The notes beneath the pieces are model-generated. The model made no database searches. It saw nothing but the letters and a program-made list of their open reading frames with translations, and was not told where the DNA came from. A program made the translations under genes and the position numbers. Positions 47,144 to 56,955 of a stretch of 64,000 nt of DNA are shown one piece after another (position 1 is the stretch's first letter; every line of letters starts with the position of its first letter). The stretch covers positions 3,162,001-3,226,000 of the forward strand of contig NZ_VFPQ01000001.1 of the NCBI RefSeq assembly GCF_006716785.1, written 5' to 3'. Source of the DNA: Thermopolyspora flexuosa. Its GTDB lineage: Bacteria > Actinomycetota > Actinomycetes > Streptosporangiales > Streptosporangiaceae.

Positions 47144-47686
47144 CTAGCTCTGGTTGAAGAAGCCGCGTTCCGCGATTCGGGCCTTGTCCTCGGCGGTCAC
47201 CTCTACGTTGGCTGGGGACAACAGGAACACCTTGTTGGTAACACGTTCGATGGTTCCGTGTAGCCCAAAAACGAGACCTGCCGCAAAGTCGACGAGGCGC
47301 TTGGCGTCGCTGTCAACCATTTCGGTCAGGTTCATGATGACCGGAGTCCCCTCCCGGAAGTGCTCCCCTATCGTACGCGCCTCGTTGTACGTGCGGGGGT
47401 GGAGCGTGGTGATGCGGGTCAGATCCGTCGTGCGGCGCTCCGGAGCGCCCGGAGCCTGCCTGGGCGGGGGCACGGTCCCCTCGGTCTCGTCCTCGGGGTC
47501 GTCGACGCCGGACTGCGAGCCGTGGGCGCCTGCGCGGCCTGCGACGACGCCGCGATCCACGGCGGCCCGGCGCGGCTCGTCGTAGTCGTCGTACTCCTCG
47601 TCGTCGTGGTAGGTGTCGTACCTGTCGTAGCGGTCGTCCTCCACAAGACCGAGGTAGACCGCCATCTTCCGCATCGCGCCGGCCAT
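47144..47686 (-). CDS. sepF: Cell division protein SepF
   Basis: SepF binds the membrane with its N-terminal amphipathic helix and bundles FtsZ. Seen: [14 protein letters not shown] at the N-terminus, an acidic Asp/Tyr-rich linker (about 18-55), and the folded C-terminal domain (about 95-178) with [36 protein letters not shown] and [15 protein letters not shown] 47686 follows GGAGGA. In actinomycetes lacking FtsA, SepF is the main membrane anchor for the Z-ring. Confidence 0.96.
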   Translation of the reverse strand: MAGAMRKMAVYLGLVEDDRYDRYDTYHDDEEYDDYDEPRRAAVDRGVVAGRAGAHGSQSGVDDPEDETEGTVPPPRQAPGAPERRTTDLTRITTLHPRTYNEARTIGEHFREGTPVIMNLTEMVDSDAKRLVDFAAGLVFGLHGTIERVTNKVFLLSPANVEVTAEDKARIAERGFFNQS

Positions 47687-47832
47687 ACTCGTCCTCCGTC
47701 GTTCCACCGGCTCGAGTCGCCGGCCCGCCACGCGACGGGATCGCCCCTCACCGTCCCGCCGCGCCCGGCCCGGCGTCCTCTCCCCGGCCTTGAGGGCCCA
47801 TCACGCGGACACCAACGTCCACTTGGGGGACA

Positions 47833-48600
47833 TTACCTGACGAAGGGCTTTCTGCGGCCGAGCAACGCCGTACCGACACGCACGTGTGTCGCCCCGTTTG
47901 CTATGGCCTGGTGCAGGTCCCCGCTCATCCCCGCGGAGATCACCCGGGCCTCGGGGTGATCCTTGCGTACGGCCTGCGCCACCTCGGCGAGCCGGGCGAA
48001 CGCGGGGGCGGGGTCCTCCCCCAGCGGGGCGACCGCCATCACCCCGGCGAGCCGCAGCCCCTCGGTGGCGGCGATCGCGTCGGCGATCTCCGCCACGCCG
48101 GCCGGAGGCACCCCGCCGCGCGCCGGGTCCGGCTCCCGCTCCAGGGCCACCTGCACCAGGCAGTCGACCTCGCGGCCGGCCCGGACCGCGGCGGCGCCGA
48201 GCGCCCGGACCAGGCGCGGCCGGTCCACCGAGTGGACCATCGCCGCGTACCGGGCCACGGACCTGGCCTTGTTGGTCTGCAGCTGGCCGATGAAGTGCCA
48301 GGTGATCGGCAGGTCGGCGCAGGCCGCCGCCTTCGCCGACGCCTCCTGGTCGCGGTTCTCGCCGATGTGGGTGACCCCCAGCTCGACGAGGGTGCGGACG
48401 TCGGAGGCGGGGTAGGTCTTGGTCACCGCGATGAGGGTGACCTCGTCCCGGCTCCGCCCGGCCGCGGCGCACGCCTCGGCGATGCGCCGCTCCACCTCGG
48501 CGAGCCCGCGGGCGAGCTCCGCCCTGCGGGCCTCCGGATCCGCGGCCGGGCCGGCCGGATCCGGTCGTTCACGATCGTCCACTGTCCGGGTGCCGCTCAC
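47833..48600 (-). CDS. YggS/PLPBP family PLP homeostasis protein
   Basis: A 255-residue alanine-racemase-fold protein that binds PLP through Lys61 (LIAVTKTYP) and buffers cellular PLP; it is not a racemase. Family blocks HIGENRDQE, WHFIGQLQTNK, SAGMSGDL and VRVGTALLG are present. GTG start at 48600, only 16 bases after ftsZ on the same strand. The multicopper-oxidase-like YlmD/PgeF gene often found between ftsZ and yggS is absent. Confidence 0.93.
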   Translation of the reverse strand: MSGTRTVDDRERPDPAGPAADPEARRAELARGLAEVERRIAEACAAAGRSRDEVTLIAVTKTYPASDVRTLVELGVTHIGENRDQEASAKAAACADLPITWHFIGQLQTNKARSVARYAAMVHSVDRPRLVRALGAAAVRAGREVDCLVQVALEREPDPARGGVPPAGVAEIADAIAATEGLRLAGVMAVAPLGEDPAPAFARLAEVAQAVRKDHPEARVISAGMSGDLHQAIANGATHVRVGTALLGRRKPFVR

Positions 48601-48616
48601 ACGCCTCGTCGTGCCG

Positions 48617-50239
48617 TCACTTGAGGAAGTCCGGCACGTCGAGCTCCTCCTCCTGCTCCTCGAACACCACCGGGCGGCGCCGTACCGGCTCGGAGCTCCG
48701 GGACGTGATCGGCGTGGCCGCCGGGGGCTCGGTGGGCCGCGGGATGCTCACCGGCGGGGTCGGCGGGGTGTCGGCGTCCCGGGCCGAGCCCTGGTCCTGG
48801 GCGGCCGGGGTGATCGGGGTCACCGTCGCCGACGCCTCGGTCTCCGCCGGGACGGGCGCGCTGAGCGGCATGCTCGGCACCGCGGCGGGCGTGCCCTGGG
48901 TCGTGCCCTGGCCGCTCCCCGGGGCCGCGTGCGCCGCCGCGGGGCCGCCGTGGCCGGTCACCGACGTGCCGGACACGCCGCCTGACACCCCACCGGACAC
49001 CCCACCGGACACGGTGCCCGCGTCACCGGGCGCGGTGCCCGGGGACGCCGGGGTGGACGGCGCGGCGGACACCGGAGCCGACCCGGGGGCGGACACGGCG
49101 GTCGACCCGGCCGGGGCGGTCCCGGACGACGCGGTGGGCCCGCCGTAGGTCCGCGCGGGCGGCTCGGGGCGGCGCTCCGGCCGCGGCTCCGGCTTCGGCG
49201 ACGACAGGGTCACCGACGGCCGGGAGGGCGGCTCCGGCGTGGTGGTGCGGGACGGCTGCTGGCGGGTCGCGGCCGGCGAGGACGAGCTCCGCGGCGGCTC
49301 GTCGAAGCCGGCCGCGATCACGGTCACCCGCACCTCGTCGCCGAGCGAGTCGTCGATCACCGTGCCGAAGATGATGTTCGCGTCGGGGGCGGCGGCGTTG
49401 GCGACGAGCTGGGCCGCTTCGTTGATCTCGAACAGGCCGAGGTCGGACCCGCCGGCGATGGACAGCAGCACCCCGTGGGCGCCGTCGATGCTCGCCTCCA
49501 GCAGCGGGCTGGAGACCGCCATCTCCGCCGCGGCCACCGACCGGTCGTCGCCGCGGGCGTGACCGATGCCCATGAGCGCCGACCCGGCGCCGGACATGAC
49601 CGACTTCACGTCGGCGAAGTCGAGGTTGATGAGACCCGGCGTGGTGATCAGGTCGGTGATGCCCTGCACACCGGAGAGCAGCACCTGGTCGGCGGCCTTG
49701 AAGGCGTCGAGCACACTCACCTGGCGATCGGAGATTGAAAGCAGGCGGTCGTTGGGAATGACAATGAGCGTGTCGACCTCGTCACGCAGCGTCTCGATGC
49801 CCGCCTCGGCCTGCATCGCCCGGCGCCTGCCCTCGAAGCTGAACGGCCGGGTCACCACGCCGATGGTGAGGGCGCCAAGGGAGCGTGCGATGTTCGCCAC
49901 GACCGGGGCGCCGCCGGTGCCCGTCCCACCGCCCTCCCCCGCCGTCACGAACACCATGTCCGCGCCCTTGAGGACCTCCTCGATCTCCTCCCGGTGGTCC
50001 TCGGCGGCCTTCCGGCCGACTTCGGGGTTGGCGCCGGCGCCAAGGCCTCGCGTGAGCTCGCGGCCCACGTCGAGTTTCACGTCGGCGTCACTCATCAGCA
50101 GCGCCTGGGCGTCGGTGTTGATCGCGATGAACTCGACGCCCTTTAGTCCCTCTTCGATCATCCGGTTGACGGCGTTGACGCCGCCGCCACCGATCCCGAC
50201 GACCTTGATGACCGCGAGGTAGTTCTGCGGTGCTGCCAC
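48617..50239 (-). CDS. ftsZ: Cell division protein FtsZ with long C-terminal linker
   Basis: Tubulin-like GTPase that forms the division ring. The core (1-315) shows the GTP loop GGGTGTG (residues 103-109), NTDAQAL, and the T7 loop with catalytic NLDFADV. A linker of about 215 residues, rich in Pro/Ser/Thr/Ala and including four GGVS-type repeats near 48980-49020, precedes the C-terminal peptide DVPDFLK that binds SepF/FtsW. At 540 residues it is longer than the ~400 of Streptomyces, all extra length being linker. GTG start. It has its own promoter after a hairpin that follows ftsQ. Confidence 0.97.
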   Translation of the reverse strand: MAAPQNYLAVIKVVGIGGGGVNAVNRMIEEGLKGVEFIAINTDAQALLMSDADVKLDVGRELTRGLGAGANPEVGRKAAEDHREEIEEVLKGADMVFVTAGEGGGTGTGGAPVVANIARSLGALTIGVVTRPFSFEGRRRAMQAEAGIETLRDEVDTLIVIPNDRLLSISDRQVSVLDAFKAADQVLLSGVQGITDLITTPGLINLDFADVKSVMSGAGSALMGIGHARGDDRSVAAAEMAVSSPLLEASIDGAHGVLLSIAGGSDLGLFEINEAAQLVANAAAPDANIIFGTVIDDSLGDEVRVTVIAAGFDEPPRSSSSPAATRQQPSRTTTPEPPSRPSVTLSSPKPEPRPERRPEPPARTYGGPTASSGTAPAGSTAVSAPGSAPVSAAPSTPASPGTAPGDAGTVSGGVSGGVSGGVSGTSVTGHGGPAAAHAAPGSGQGTTQGTPAAVPSMPLSAPVPAETEASATVTPITPAAQDQGSARDADTPPTPPVSIPRPTEPPAATPITSRSSEPVRRRPVVFEEQEEELDVPDFLK

Positions 50240-50362
50240 GACGAGGGGCCTTTCCGCTCGTTTACTTGCATTTCATGGGATCCGGGCTACCGGATCGGCC
50301 TCTTCCAAACCCTCACCCTCAAGTTGAGATTTAGAGTTATGTCAACCTGAGGATTGATACGG

Positions 50363-50392
50363 ACAGTAGGGTTGGTCCTCCCCCAGGGTCAA
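50363..50392 (-). promoter_or_regulatory. ftsZ promoter
   Basis: On the minus strand: TTGACC (50387-50392), 18-base spacer, TACTGT (50363-50368), the best -35/-10 match in the window. The leader to the GTG at 50239 is about 115 bases, AT-rich, with the dyad CTCAAGTTGAG (50318-50328), and a second TTGACA at 50340-50345 that may be another promoter's -35. Confidence 0.75.
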
Positions 50393-50490
50393 CTAACCGC
50401 GCCGCAAGCGCGCCCGGCGTGTCGCGCACTGTCCCATTCGCACTCGCCGGCGCGGACCCCGATCGGCGTCCTCACCCCGCCGTTCCGTGA

Positions 50491-50511
50491 TGCCGCGGAA
50501 AACCCGCGGCA
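50491..50511 (-). terminator. Hairpin between ftsQ and ftsZ
   Basis: TGCCGCGG / CCGCGGCA stem with the loop AAAAC, 51 bases past the ftsQ stop. It would separate transcription of the cell-wall genes from ftsZ. The rest of the 323-base gap holds the ftsZ promoter region and no gene. Confidence 0.55.
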
Positions 50512-50562
50512 CTGATGATTATGATCTCACCTCCAGCGAGGTTCGCACGTACGCGGCGGCCT

Positions 50563-51327
50563 TCATCTGACCGTGGCGACGTCCGGGGAGCTCACGTCGT
50601 AGCTGCGGCCGGGATGGCGCAGCAGCGACACCAGGACCCGCGCCTTGAGGTCGCCGTGCTCGGCCCCGCCCCAGTTCACGGTGCGCCCGTCGGCGAGGCG
50701 CAGGGTCACCGAGGTCGCGCTCTGTGCCCGCACCTCGGCCACCCGGCGGGCGAGCCCGCCGGGCAGGGCGTGCACCGCGGCCAGCGCCGCCCGGGCCGCC
50801 GGATCGTCCGGGGCGACCCGCGCCACCCGGAGCCGGGGCAGGCCCTCCGGGGCGGTGTCGCGCAGGCTCACCACCACGCCGTACCGGTCCACGAGCGCCA
50901 CCCGGCCGCCGGCCTCGGCCACCGCGATCGGGGTGCGCTCGCGCACCCGGATGCGCAGGGTGCGCGGCCAGCCGCGCTCCACCCGCGCCCACTCGATCGG
51001 CGGCAGGGCCGCGACCCGGGCCCGCACCGCCTCCAGGTCCACCGCGGCGAGCGGCTCGCCCGTGGCCACCCCGGCCGCACGGCGGATCACCTCGTCCGGG
51101 ATGTCGGAGTTCCCGCGGACCTCGACCCGGTCCACGCCGAGCAGCGGCGAGAGGAACACCAGCCAGGTGGCCGCCGCGACGACCCCGGCGGCGAGCAGCG
51201 GCAGCAGCACCAGGGGCCGGGCACGGCGCCACCGGCCCCGCGGCGCGGGCTCGCCCGCCTCCGTCCCGGCGGGGGCCTCCGCCCCCGCCTCGAGATCCGG
51301 ATCGCGCTCGGTCTCCGCTGCGCTCAT
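50563..51327 (-). CDS. ftsQ: Cell division protein FtsQ
   Basis: A 254-residue bitopic protein: acidic cytoplasmic tail, one membrane segment (about 38-60, PLVLLPLLAAGVVAAATWLVF), POTRA domain (VDRVEVRGNSDIPDEVIRRAAGV, the family's first block) and the beta domain (ARVERGWPRTLRIRVRERTPIAV). It bridges FtsL and early divisome proteins outside the membrane. ATG 51327 follows GAGGGGG. It follows murC by about 100 bases. Confidence 0.93.
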   Translation of the reverse strand: MSAAETERDPDLEAGAEAPAGTEAGEPAPRGRWRRARPLVLLPLLAAGVVAAATWLVFLSPLLGVDRVEVRGNSDIPDEVIRRAAGVATGEPLAAVDLEAVRARVAALPPIEWARVERGWPRTLRIRVRERTPIAVAEAGGRVALVDRYGVVVSLRDTAPEGLPRLRVARVAPDDPAARAALAAVHALPGGLARRVAEVRAQSATSVTLRLADGRTVNWGGAEHGDLKARVLVSLLRHPGRSYDVSSPDVATVR

Positions 51328-51429
51328 GCCCCCTCGACCACGTCGCGGTCGCCTCACCGTCGAGCCCACCGTATACCGCGGACGCGGATCGGGCGGGCAT
51401 CTCCGGGGAAGGGCACGCCGGGCGGGTCG

Positions 51430-52851
51430 TCAGGCGCCGCCCAGCTCGGCCACGATGCGCGGGCCGAGCTCGGTGACGTCGCCCGCGCCCATGGTGAGCA
51501 CGATGTCCCCCGGCCGCGCCCGCTCGGCGACCAGGGCCGGGACCCGCGTGCGGTCCGGGACGTAGGCGACGCGCTCGGGCGGCAGCGGCACCTTGCGGGC
51601 GACCAGCGCGCCGGAGACGCCCGGCTCGGGGTCCTCCCGCGCGCCGTACACGTCGAGCACGATCGCCTCGTCGGCGAGGCCGAGCGCGGCGCCGAACTCG
51701 TCGGCGAAGAACCGGGTGCGCGAGTACAGGTGCGGCTGGAACACGGCGATCACCCGCCCGTTCCCGCCGGAGAACGAGGCGACCACGTCGCGCGCGGCGC
51801 GCAGGTCGGCCTGCAGCTCGGTCGGGTGGTGGGCGTAGCTGTCGAACACCGCCACGCCGCCCGCCTCGCCCTTGGCCTCGAAGCGCCGCTGGGTGCCGGT
51901 GAACGAGGCGAGCCCCTCCACCACCACGTCGGCGGGCAGGCCGAGCTCCACCGCGGCGGCGAGCGCGGCGGTGGCGTTGAGCGCGTTGTGCCGCCCCGGC
52001 ACCCCGAGCCGTACCTGGCAGGGGCCGAGGCCCGGCCCCTCGACCTCGAAGGTGAGGCCGAGGCCGCGCGGGGTGACCGCCCGGACGCGGTAGTCGGCGT
52101 CCGCGGCCGTGCCGTACCGGAGCACCTTCAGGCCGCGGTCACGGGCGCCCGCGACGAGCGCGTCCGCGCCGGGGTCGTCGGCGCACACCACCAGGACGCG
52201 GCCGACCCGCTCGGTGAACCGGGCGAAGCCGTCCTGGACCGCCTGCGGGTGGCCGTAGTTGTCGAGGTGGTCGGCCTCGACGTTGGTGATCACCGCGATG
52301 TCGGGGGCGAGCATGAGGAACGACCCGTCGCTCTCGTCGGCCTCGGCGACGAACATCTCGCCGGTGCCCTCGTCGGCGCCGAGGCCCGTGGTGACGAGCC
52401 GGCCGCCGACGCAGTACGACGGGTCCGCCCCGGCCTTCTGCAGCGCCACGGTGAGCATCGAGGTCGTGGTGGTCTTGCCGTGCGTGCCGGCGATCGCCAC
52501 CCCGGTCTTGCCCGCCATGACCGAGGCGAGCGCCGCGGCGCGCGGGATGATCCGCAGGCCCTGCCGCAGCGCCTCGCCGAGCTCGGGGTTGGAGTCCCGG
52601 ATCGCGGTGGACACCACGACCGTGTCGACGTCCTTGACGTGCGAGGCGGCGTGCCCCACGTGCACCCGGGCGCCGAGGTCGCGCAGCTCGGTGAGGATGC
52701 CGGAGGCGCGGATGTCGCTGCCGGACACCTTCACGCCGCGCTTGAGCAGGATGCGCGCGATGCCGGACATGCCCGCCCCGCCGATGCCGATGAAGTGCAC
52801 CCGGCCGAGGCGGTCCGCGGGCACCGGGTCGACCGGCTTGATCAGCCTCAC
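51430..52851 (-). CDS. murC: UDP-N-acetylmuramate--L-alanine ligase
   Basis: MurC adds L-Ala to UDP-MurNAc. The 473-residue ligase has the N-terminal [15 protein letters not shown] loop, the ATP site [20 protein letters not shown], and the C-terminal FQPHLYSRT block specific to MurC. It starts at GTG 52851, overlapping the murG stop by 4 bp (GTGA). A long open frame upstream, inside murG, is rejected on that basis. Confidence 0.96.
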   Translation of the reverse strand: MRLIKPVDPVPADRLGRVHFIGIGGAGMSGIARILLKRGVKVSGSDIRASGILTELRDLGARVHVGHAASHVKDVDTVVVSTAIRDSNPELGEALRQGLRIIPRAAALASVMAGKTGVAIAGTHGKTTTTSMLTVALQKAGADPSYCVGGRLVTTGLGADEGTGEMFVAEADESDGSFLMLAPDIAVITNVEADHLDNYGHPQAVQDGFARFTERVGRVLVVCADDPGADALVAGARDRGLKVLRYGTAADADYRVRAVTPRGLGLTFEVEGPGLGPCQVRLGVPGRHNALNATAALAAAVELGLPADVVVEGLASFTGTQRRFEAKGEAGGVAVFDSYAHHPTELQADLRAARDVVASFSGGNGRVIAVFQPHLYSRTRFFADEFGAALGLADEAIVLDVYGAREDPEPGVSGALVARKVPLPPERVAYVPDRTRVPALVAERARPGDIVLTMGAGDVTELGPRIVAELGGA

Positions 52852-53933
52852 CGGGCGCCCCCGGCGATGCGCAGCACGTGGTGGGCGAGGGTCTCGGCGG
52901 CGTCCTTGCGGCCGAGCCGGGAGGCGGCCTCGGACATGATCGCCACCCGCTCGGGGTCGAGCAGGATCGGCAGCAGGGTGCGCACGATCCACTCGCCCGA
53001 CAGCTCGGAGTCGTGGACCATGATCCCGCCGCCGCCCTTGACGATCGGCTCGGCGTTGAGCGCCTGCTCGCCGTTGCCGTGCGGCAGCGGCACGTACGCC
53101 GCGGGCAGGCCGACCGCGGTGAGCTCGGCGCAGGTCATCGCGCCGGCCCGGCACAGCGCCACGTCCGCGGCGGCGTAGGCGAGGTCCATGCGGTCGATGT
53201 ACGGCAGCACCACGTACTGCGGGTCGCCCGGCGGCGGCTCCTTCTCCACGGTGTTCTTCGGGCCGATCATGTGCAGCACCTGGATGCCGGCCGCGCGCAG
53301 CCGGGCGGCGGCGGCGAGCGCCGCCCGGTTGAGGGAGAGCGCCCCCTGGGAGCCGCCGAACACCAGCAGCGTCGGCCGGTCCTCCTCCAGCCCGAAGTAC
53401 GACCGCGCCTTGTCGCCGACCGCGAACCGGTCGAGCTGGACGATGTCCCGCCGCAGCGGGATGCCCACGTACTGCGCGTTCGGCAGCGGGGTGTTGGGGT
53501 GGCCGGTGAACACGTGGTCGGTGAGTCGCGCGCCGAGCCGGTTGGCGAGGCCCGGGCGCGGGTTCGCCTCGTGCACGATCACCGGGATGCCGCGGCGGCG
53601 GGCCGCCAGGTAGGCGGGGGTGGCGACGTAGCCGCCGAAGCCCACCAGCACGTCGGCGCGCACCTCGTCGAGGATGGCGGTCGCGGCGCCGACCGCCCCG
53701 GCGAGCCGGCCGGGCACGGTGAGCAGCTGGGGCGTGAGCGAGCGCGGCAACGGCACGGCGGGCACCAGCCGCAGCTCGTAGCCCCGCTCGGGCACCAGCC
53801 GTGTCTCCAGGCCCCGCTCGGTGCCCAGGCAGGTGATGCCGATGTCCGGATCAATCCGGCGCAGGGCGTCGGCGAGCGCAAGCGCCGGTTCGATATGGCC
53901 GGCCGTCCCGCCGCCGGCGAGGACCACCCTCAT
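52848..53933 (-). CDS. murG: UDP-GlcNAc:lipid I N-acetylglucosaminyltransferase MurG
   Basis: MurG makes lipid II on the inner membrane face. The 361-residue GT28 enzyme shows the membrane-binding G loop [57 protein letters not shown] and the donor site [29 protein letters not shown] 53933 overlaps the ftsW stop by 4 bp. The UDP-binding Glu is in the last motif. Confidence 0.96.
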   Translation of the reverse strand: MRVVLAGGGTAGHIEPALALADALRRIDPDIGITCLGTERGLETRLVPERGYELRLVPAVPLPRSLTPQLLTVPGRLAGAVGAATAILDEVRADVLVGFGGYVATPAYLAARRRGIPVIVHEANPRPGLANRLGARLTDHVFTGHPNTPLPNAQYVGIPLRRDIVQLDRFAVGDKARSYFGLEEDRPTLLVFGGSQGALSLNRAALAAAARLRAAGIQVLHMIGPKNTVEKEPPPGDPQYVVLPYIDRMDLAYAAADVALCRAGAMTCAELTAVGLPAAYVPLPHGNGEQALNAEPIVKGGGGIMVHDSELSGEWIVRTLLPILLDPERVAIMSEAASRLGRKDAAETLAHHVLRIAGGAR

Positions 53934-55306
53934 GTCGGTCCCTTCACTCCACGTGCTCGTCTTTCCGGATCGCGTCCGCGCGGGCGACGCGCTCTGGCCA
54001 CCGCGCCGCTCAGGCCAAGCCAGCTTAGAGCCCTTGCCATCGGGCCGGGCCCGCGGGCGGCGAGGGCCTGCGCCGCGCCCGGCTCCGTTTTCGCGAACGA
54101 CAACAACATGCCAAGCGCGGCGAGCGTCGGCAACAACGCGGATCCGCCATAGGACACCAAAGGCAGCGGAATCCCCGTGATCGGCAGCAAACCGATCACC
54201 GCGCCGATGTTGACGATCGCCTGCCCCACGATCCAGGCCACGGCGGCCGCGGAGGCCAGGCGGACGAACGGGTCACCCGCCCGGACCGCGATGCGCAGCC
54301 CGGCGTACCCCAGCAGGCCGAACAGGGCGACCACGACGAGGGTGCCCATGAGCCCGAGCTCCTCGCCGATGATGGAGAAGATGAAGTCGCTCTCGGCGTG
54401 CGGCACCCAGGCCCACTTCTGCCGGCTGCTGCCCAGGCCGAGGCCGAACCACCCGCCGGAGCCCATCGCGATGCGGCCCTGCATCGCCTGGTAGCCCGAG
54501 CCCTGGGCGTTCTGCTCCGGGTCGAGGAAGCCGAAGATGCGCTCCAGCCGGTACGGCTCGACCGCGATCATTATGCCGGTGGCGAGCGCGGCCACGCCCA
54601 TCACCCCCGCGAACAGCCGTACCGGGACCCCGACCACCCACAGCAGGGCGAGGAAGATCAGCAGCAGCACGATCGTGGTGCCGAGGTCGCTGCCGAGCAT
54701 GACGAGCAGCGCGAGGATCACGGTGCCGGGCAGCAGCGGGATGAGCAGGTTGCGCCACTCGATCATCCCGCGCCGCGCCTTGCGGGCGAGCAGGTCGGCC
54801 CCCCACAGCACCAGGCCGAGCTTGGCGGGCTCGGAGGGCTGCAGGTAGAACGGGCCGATGTCGATCCACCGCTGCGCGCCGAGCTGGGAGGTGCCGACGA
54901 ACAGCACCATGAGCAGGCCCAGGATCGACAGCATCATCAGCGGGTAGCCGGCGAGCCGGAAGAACCGGGGCGGCAGCCGGGAGCACACCCACATGATCGG
55001 CACGCCGATCGCGGCCGAGATCGACTGCTTGAGGAACCAGTAGAACGGGGTCCCGGTCTCCTGGATCGCCTCGATGCTCGACGCCGACAGCACCATGAGC
55101 AGCCCGAGCGCGAGCAGCAGCATGCTGCACCCGAGCACCAGGTAGTACGACGTGAGCGGCCGGTTGAGCAGCTCGCGCAGCCCGGAGGCCGCCTGGCGGG
55201 TACGCGCACGGCCGCCCGCCGGCCCCGCGGGCGCGGGGTCGGCCACCGGTCGCCTCCGGGTCGCCTGCGCGGCGCCCCGGGCGCGCGGGGGCGGCTCCTC
55301 GGTCAC
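53930..55306 (-). CDS. ftsW: Septal peptidoglycan polymerase FtsW
   Basis: A 458-residue SEDS glycosyltransferase with ten predicted membrane segments. Conserved features seen: [28 protein letters not shown] with the catalytic-type residues, [28 protein letters not shown] and [26 protein letters not shown]. The N-terminal ~45 residues and C-terminal ~60 residues are basic, disordered extensions. It starts at GTG 55306 overlapping the murD stop. In the cluster context it is FtsW rather than RodA. Confidence 0.95.
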   Translation of the reverse strand: MTEEPPPRARGAAQATRRRPVADPAPAGPAGGRARTRQAASGLRELLNRPLTSYYLVLGCSMLLLALGLLMVLSASSIEAIQETGTPFYWFLKQSISAAIGVPIMWVCSRLPPRFFRLAGYPLMMLSILGLLMVLFVGTSQLGAQRWIDIGPFYLQPSEPAKLGLVLWGADLLARKARRGMIEWRNLLIPLLPGTVILALLVMLGSDLGTTIVLLLIFLALLWVVGVPVRLFAGVMGVAALATGIMIAVEPYRLERIFGFLDPEQNAQGSGYQAMQGRIAMGSGGWFGLGLGSSRQKWAWVPHAESDFIFSIIGEELGLMGTLVVVALFGLLGYAGLRIAVRAGDPFVRLASAAAVAWIVGQAIVNIGAVIGLLPITGIPLPLVSYGGSALLPTLAALGMLLSFAKTEPGAAQALAARGPGPMARALSWLGLSGAVARARRPRGRDPERRARGVKGPT

Positions 55307-56769
55307 CCGGCCCTGCCCCCTCCGGTGGTCTCGTGAGCGCCGTCGCCGGCCTCCTCGCCCGGTGCGTCCTCCCGGTACCCGGGCAGCCGCCGCACCGCCC
55401 GCGCGAACGCCTCGCCGCGCTCGATGTAGCTGGAGAACATGTCGAACGACGCCCCGGCGGGGGCGAGCAGCACGGTGTCGCCGGGCGCGGCGAGCCGGGC
55501 GGCCTCCGCCACGACACGGTCCATGACGTCAGTGTGGTCCGCGGAGACCTCGACCACGGGGACTTTCGGGGCGTGTCGCGCCAATGCGTCACGGATCACG
55601 GCCCGGTCGGCGCCGATCAGCACCGCGCCGCGCAGCCGCGGGGCGGCCCGCCGTACCAGGTCGTCGACGTCGGCGCCCTTGAGCAGGCCCCCGGCGATCC
55701 ACACGATCGACGGGTACGCGGCGAGCGAGGCGGCCGCCGCGTGCGCCTGGGTGGCCTTGGAGTCGTCGACGTAGTCGACCCCGTCCACCGTGGCCACGTG
55801 CATGATCCGGTGCGGGTCGGGCTTGAAGTCGCGCAGCCCCTGCCGCACCGCCTCGGGCGGCACGCCGTACGCCCGGGCGAGCGCGGCCGCGGCGAGCGCG
55901 TTCGCCACGTTGTGCGGGGCGAACGGGCGCACGTCGGCGAGCTCGGCGAGCTCGGCGGCGTTGCGCACCGGGTCGTCGGTGAACGCCCGGTCGACGAGCA
56001 GGTCCTCCACCACGCCGAGCTGGCCGGGGCGGGGCACGTCGAGGGTGAAGCCGACCACGCGCCGGTCGGCCCGGTCCCGGTACGGCGCGGCGAGCCGGGT
56101 CGGCCACTCGTCGTCGGCGTTGTGCACGATCACCGGCGCCCGCTCGTACAGCGTGCCCTTGACCCGGACGTACTCCTCGAGCGAGCCGTGCCAGTCGAGG
56201 TGGTCGGGGGCGACGTTGAGGATCGCGGCGGCCCGCGGGGCGAGGCTGCGCGACCAGTGCAGCTGGAAGCTCGACAGCTCCACGGCGAGCACGTCGTACG
56301 GCCCGCGCACCGCCTCGACGATCGGGGCGCCGACGTTGCCCACCGCGATGGTCTTGCGCCCGGCCGCGGCGAGCATGGCGGCGAGCATGCGCACCGTCGT
56401 GGTCTTGCCGTCGGTGCCGGTCACCGCGAGCCAGGGCGCGGCGGCGGGGGGCCGCATCCGCCAGGCGAGCTCGACCTCGCCGATCACCTCGACGCCCGCG
56501 GCCGCGGCGGCGGTGAGGAACGGGTGGTCCGGCCGCCAGCCCGGTGAGGTGACCACGAGGCCGGTGCCCTCCGGCGGCCCGGACGGCTCGCCGAAGACGA
56601 CCTCGATCCCGGCCGCGGCGAGCTCGGCGGCGAGCGCGCGCTGCCGCTCGCCGTCCCGCGCCTCCACGACCACCACGCGGTCGCCCTCGGCGGCGAGCGC
56701 GCGGGCGGCGGCGGCGCCCGACACCCCCAGCCCGGCGACGCACACCGTCCGCGCCGACTCACGTCCCAC
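55303..56769 (-). CDS. murD: UDP-N-acetylmuramoylalanine--D-glutamate ligase
   Basis: MurD adds D-Glu to UDP-MurNAc-L-Ala. The 488-residue ligase shows VAGLGVSGAAAARAL, the ATP loop TGTDGKTTTVRML, ELSSFQLHW, NVAPDHLDWHG, PHNVANALAAAAL and DDSKATQAHAA. The GTG at 56769 is preceded by a GGGGGG stretch and matches the family start; the frame stays open through the upstream 30-bp repeats, which are therefore excluded from the gene. Overlaps ftsW by 4 bp. Confidence 0.95.
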   Translation of the reverse strand: MGRESARTVCVAGLGVSGAAAARALAAEGDRVVVVEARDGERQRALAAELAAAGIEVVFGEPSGPPEGTGLVVTSPGWRPDHPFLTAAAAAGVEVIGEVELAWRMRPPAAAPWLAVTGTDGKTTTVRMLAAMLAAAGRKTIAVGNVGAPIVEAVRGPYDVLAVELSSFQLHWSRSLAPRAAAILNVAPDHLDWHGSLEEYVRVKGTLYERAPVIVHNADDEWPTRLAAPYRDRADRRVVGFTLDVPRPGQLGVVEDLLVDRAFTDDPVRNAAELAELADVRPFAPHNVANALAAAALARAYGVPPEAVRQGLRDFKPDPHRIMHVATVDGVDYVDDSKATQAHAAAASLAAYPSIVWIAGGLLKGADVDDLVRRAAPRLRGAVLIGADRAVIRDALARHAPKVPVVEVSADHTDVMDRVVAEAARLAAPGDTVLLAPAGASFDMFSSYIERGEAFARAVRRLPGYREDAPGEEAGDGAHETTGGGRAG

Positions 56770-56828
56770 GTCTACGCCCCCCTGTCCGTTTCGCTGTGCG
56801 GATCCGTCCGCCGCAGCGCGTCCCACGT

Positions 56829-56940
56829 GCGGCCCTCCGGTCCGCACGGTGTACCACTGCGGCCCTCCGGTCCGCACGGTGTACCACTGCGGCCCTCCGG
56901 CCGCACGGTGTACCACTGCGGCCCTCCGGCCGAACGGTAC
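56829..56940. repeat. Four tandem copies of a 30-bp repeat between mraY and murD
   Basis: Units start at 56829, 56859, 56889 and 56918: two identical 30-base copies, one of 29 bases lacking a T, and a partial copy with one change. The unit begins GCGGCCCTCCGG and ends GGTGTACCACT. Each contains a near-dyad CCGCAcGGTgtACCacTGCGG-like element that could fold. The tract fills most of the 186-base gap between mraY and murD. Confidence 0.9.
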
Positions 56941-56955
56941 CGCCCGCGCGCCCGA

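Noticed and set aside
52852-53154. Longer murC start inside murG
   Set aside because: The extra 101 residues are a murG shadow; the GTGA overlap at 52851 gives the family N-terminus.
56770-56916. Longer murD reading through the repeats
   Set aside because: The family starts at the VGRESARTVCVAGLG region and a G-rich ribosome site precedes GTG 56769; translation of the repeats remains only a remote option.
56829-56940. CRISPR-like array
   Set aside because: Copies are directly adjacent with no spacers and no cas genes are near; it is a tandem repeat.
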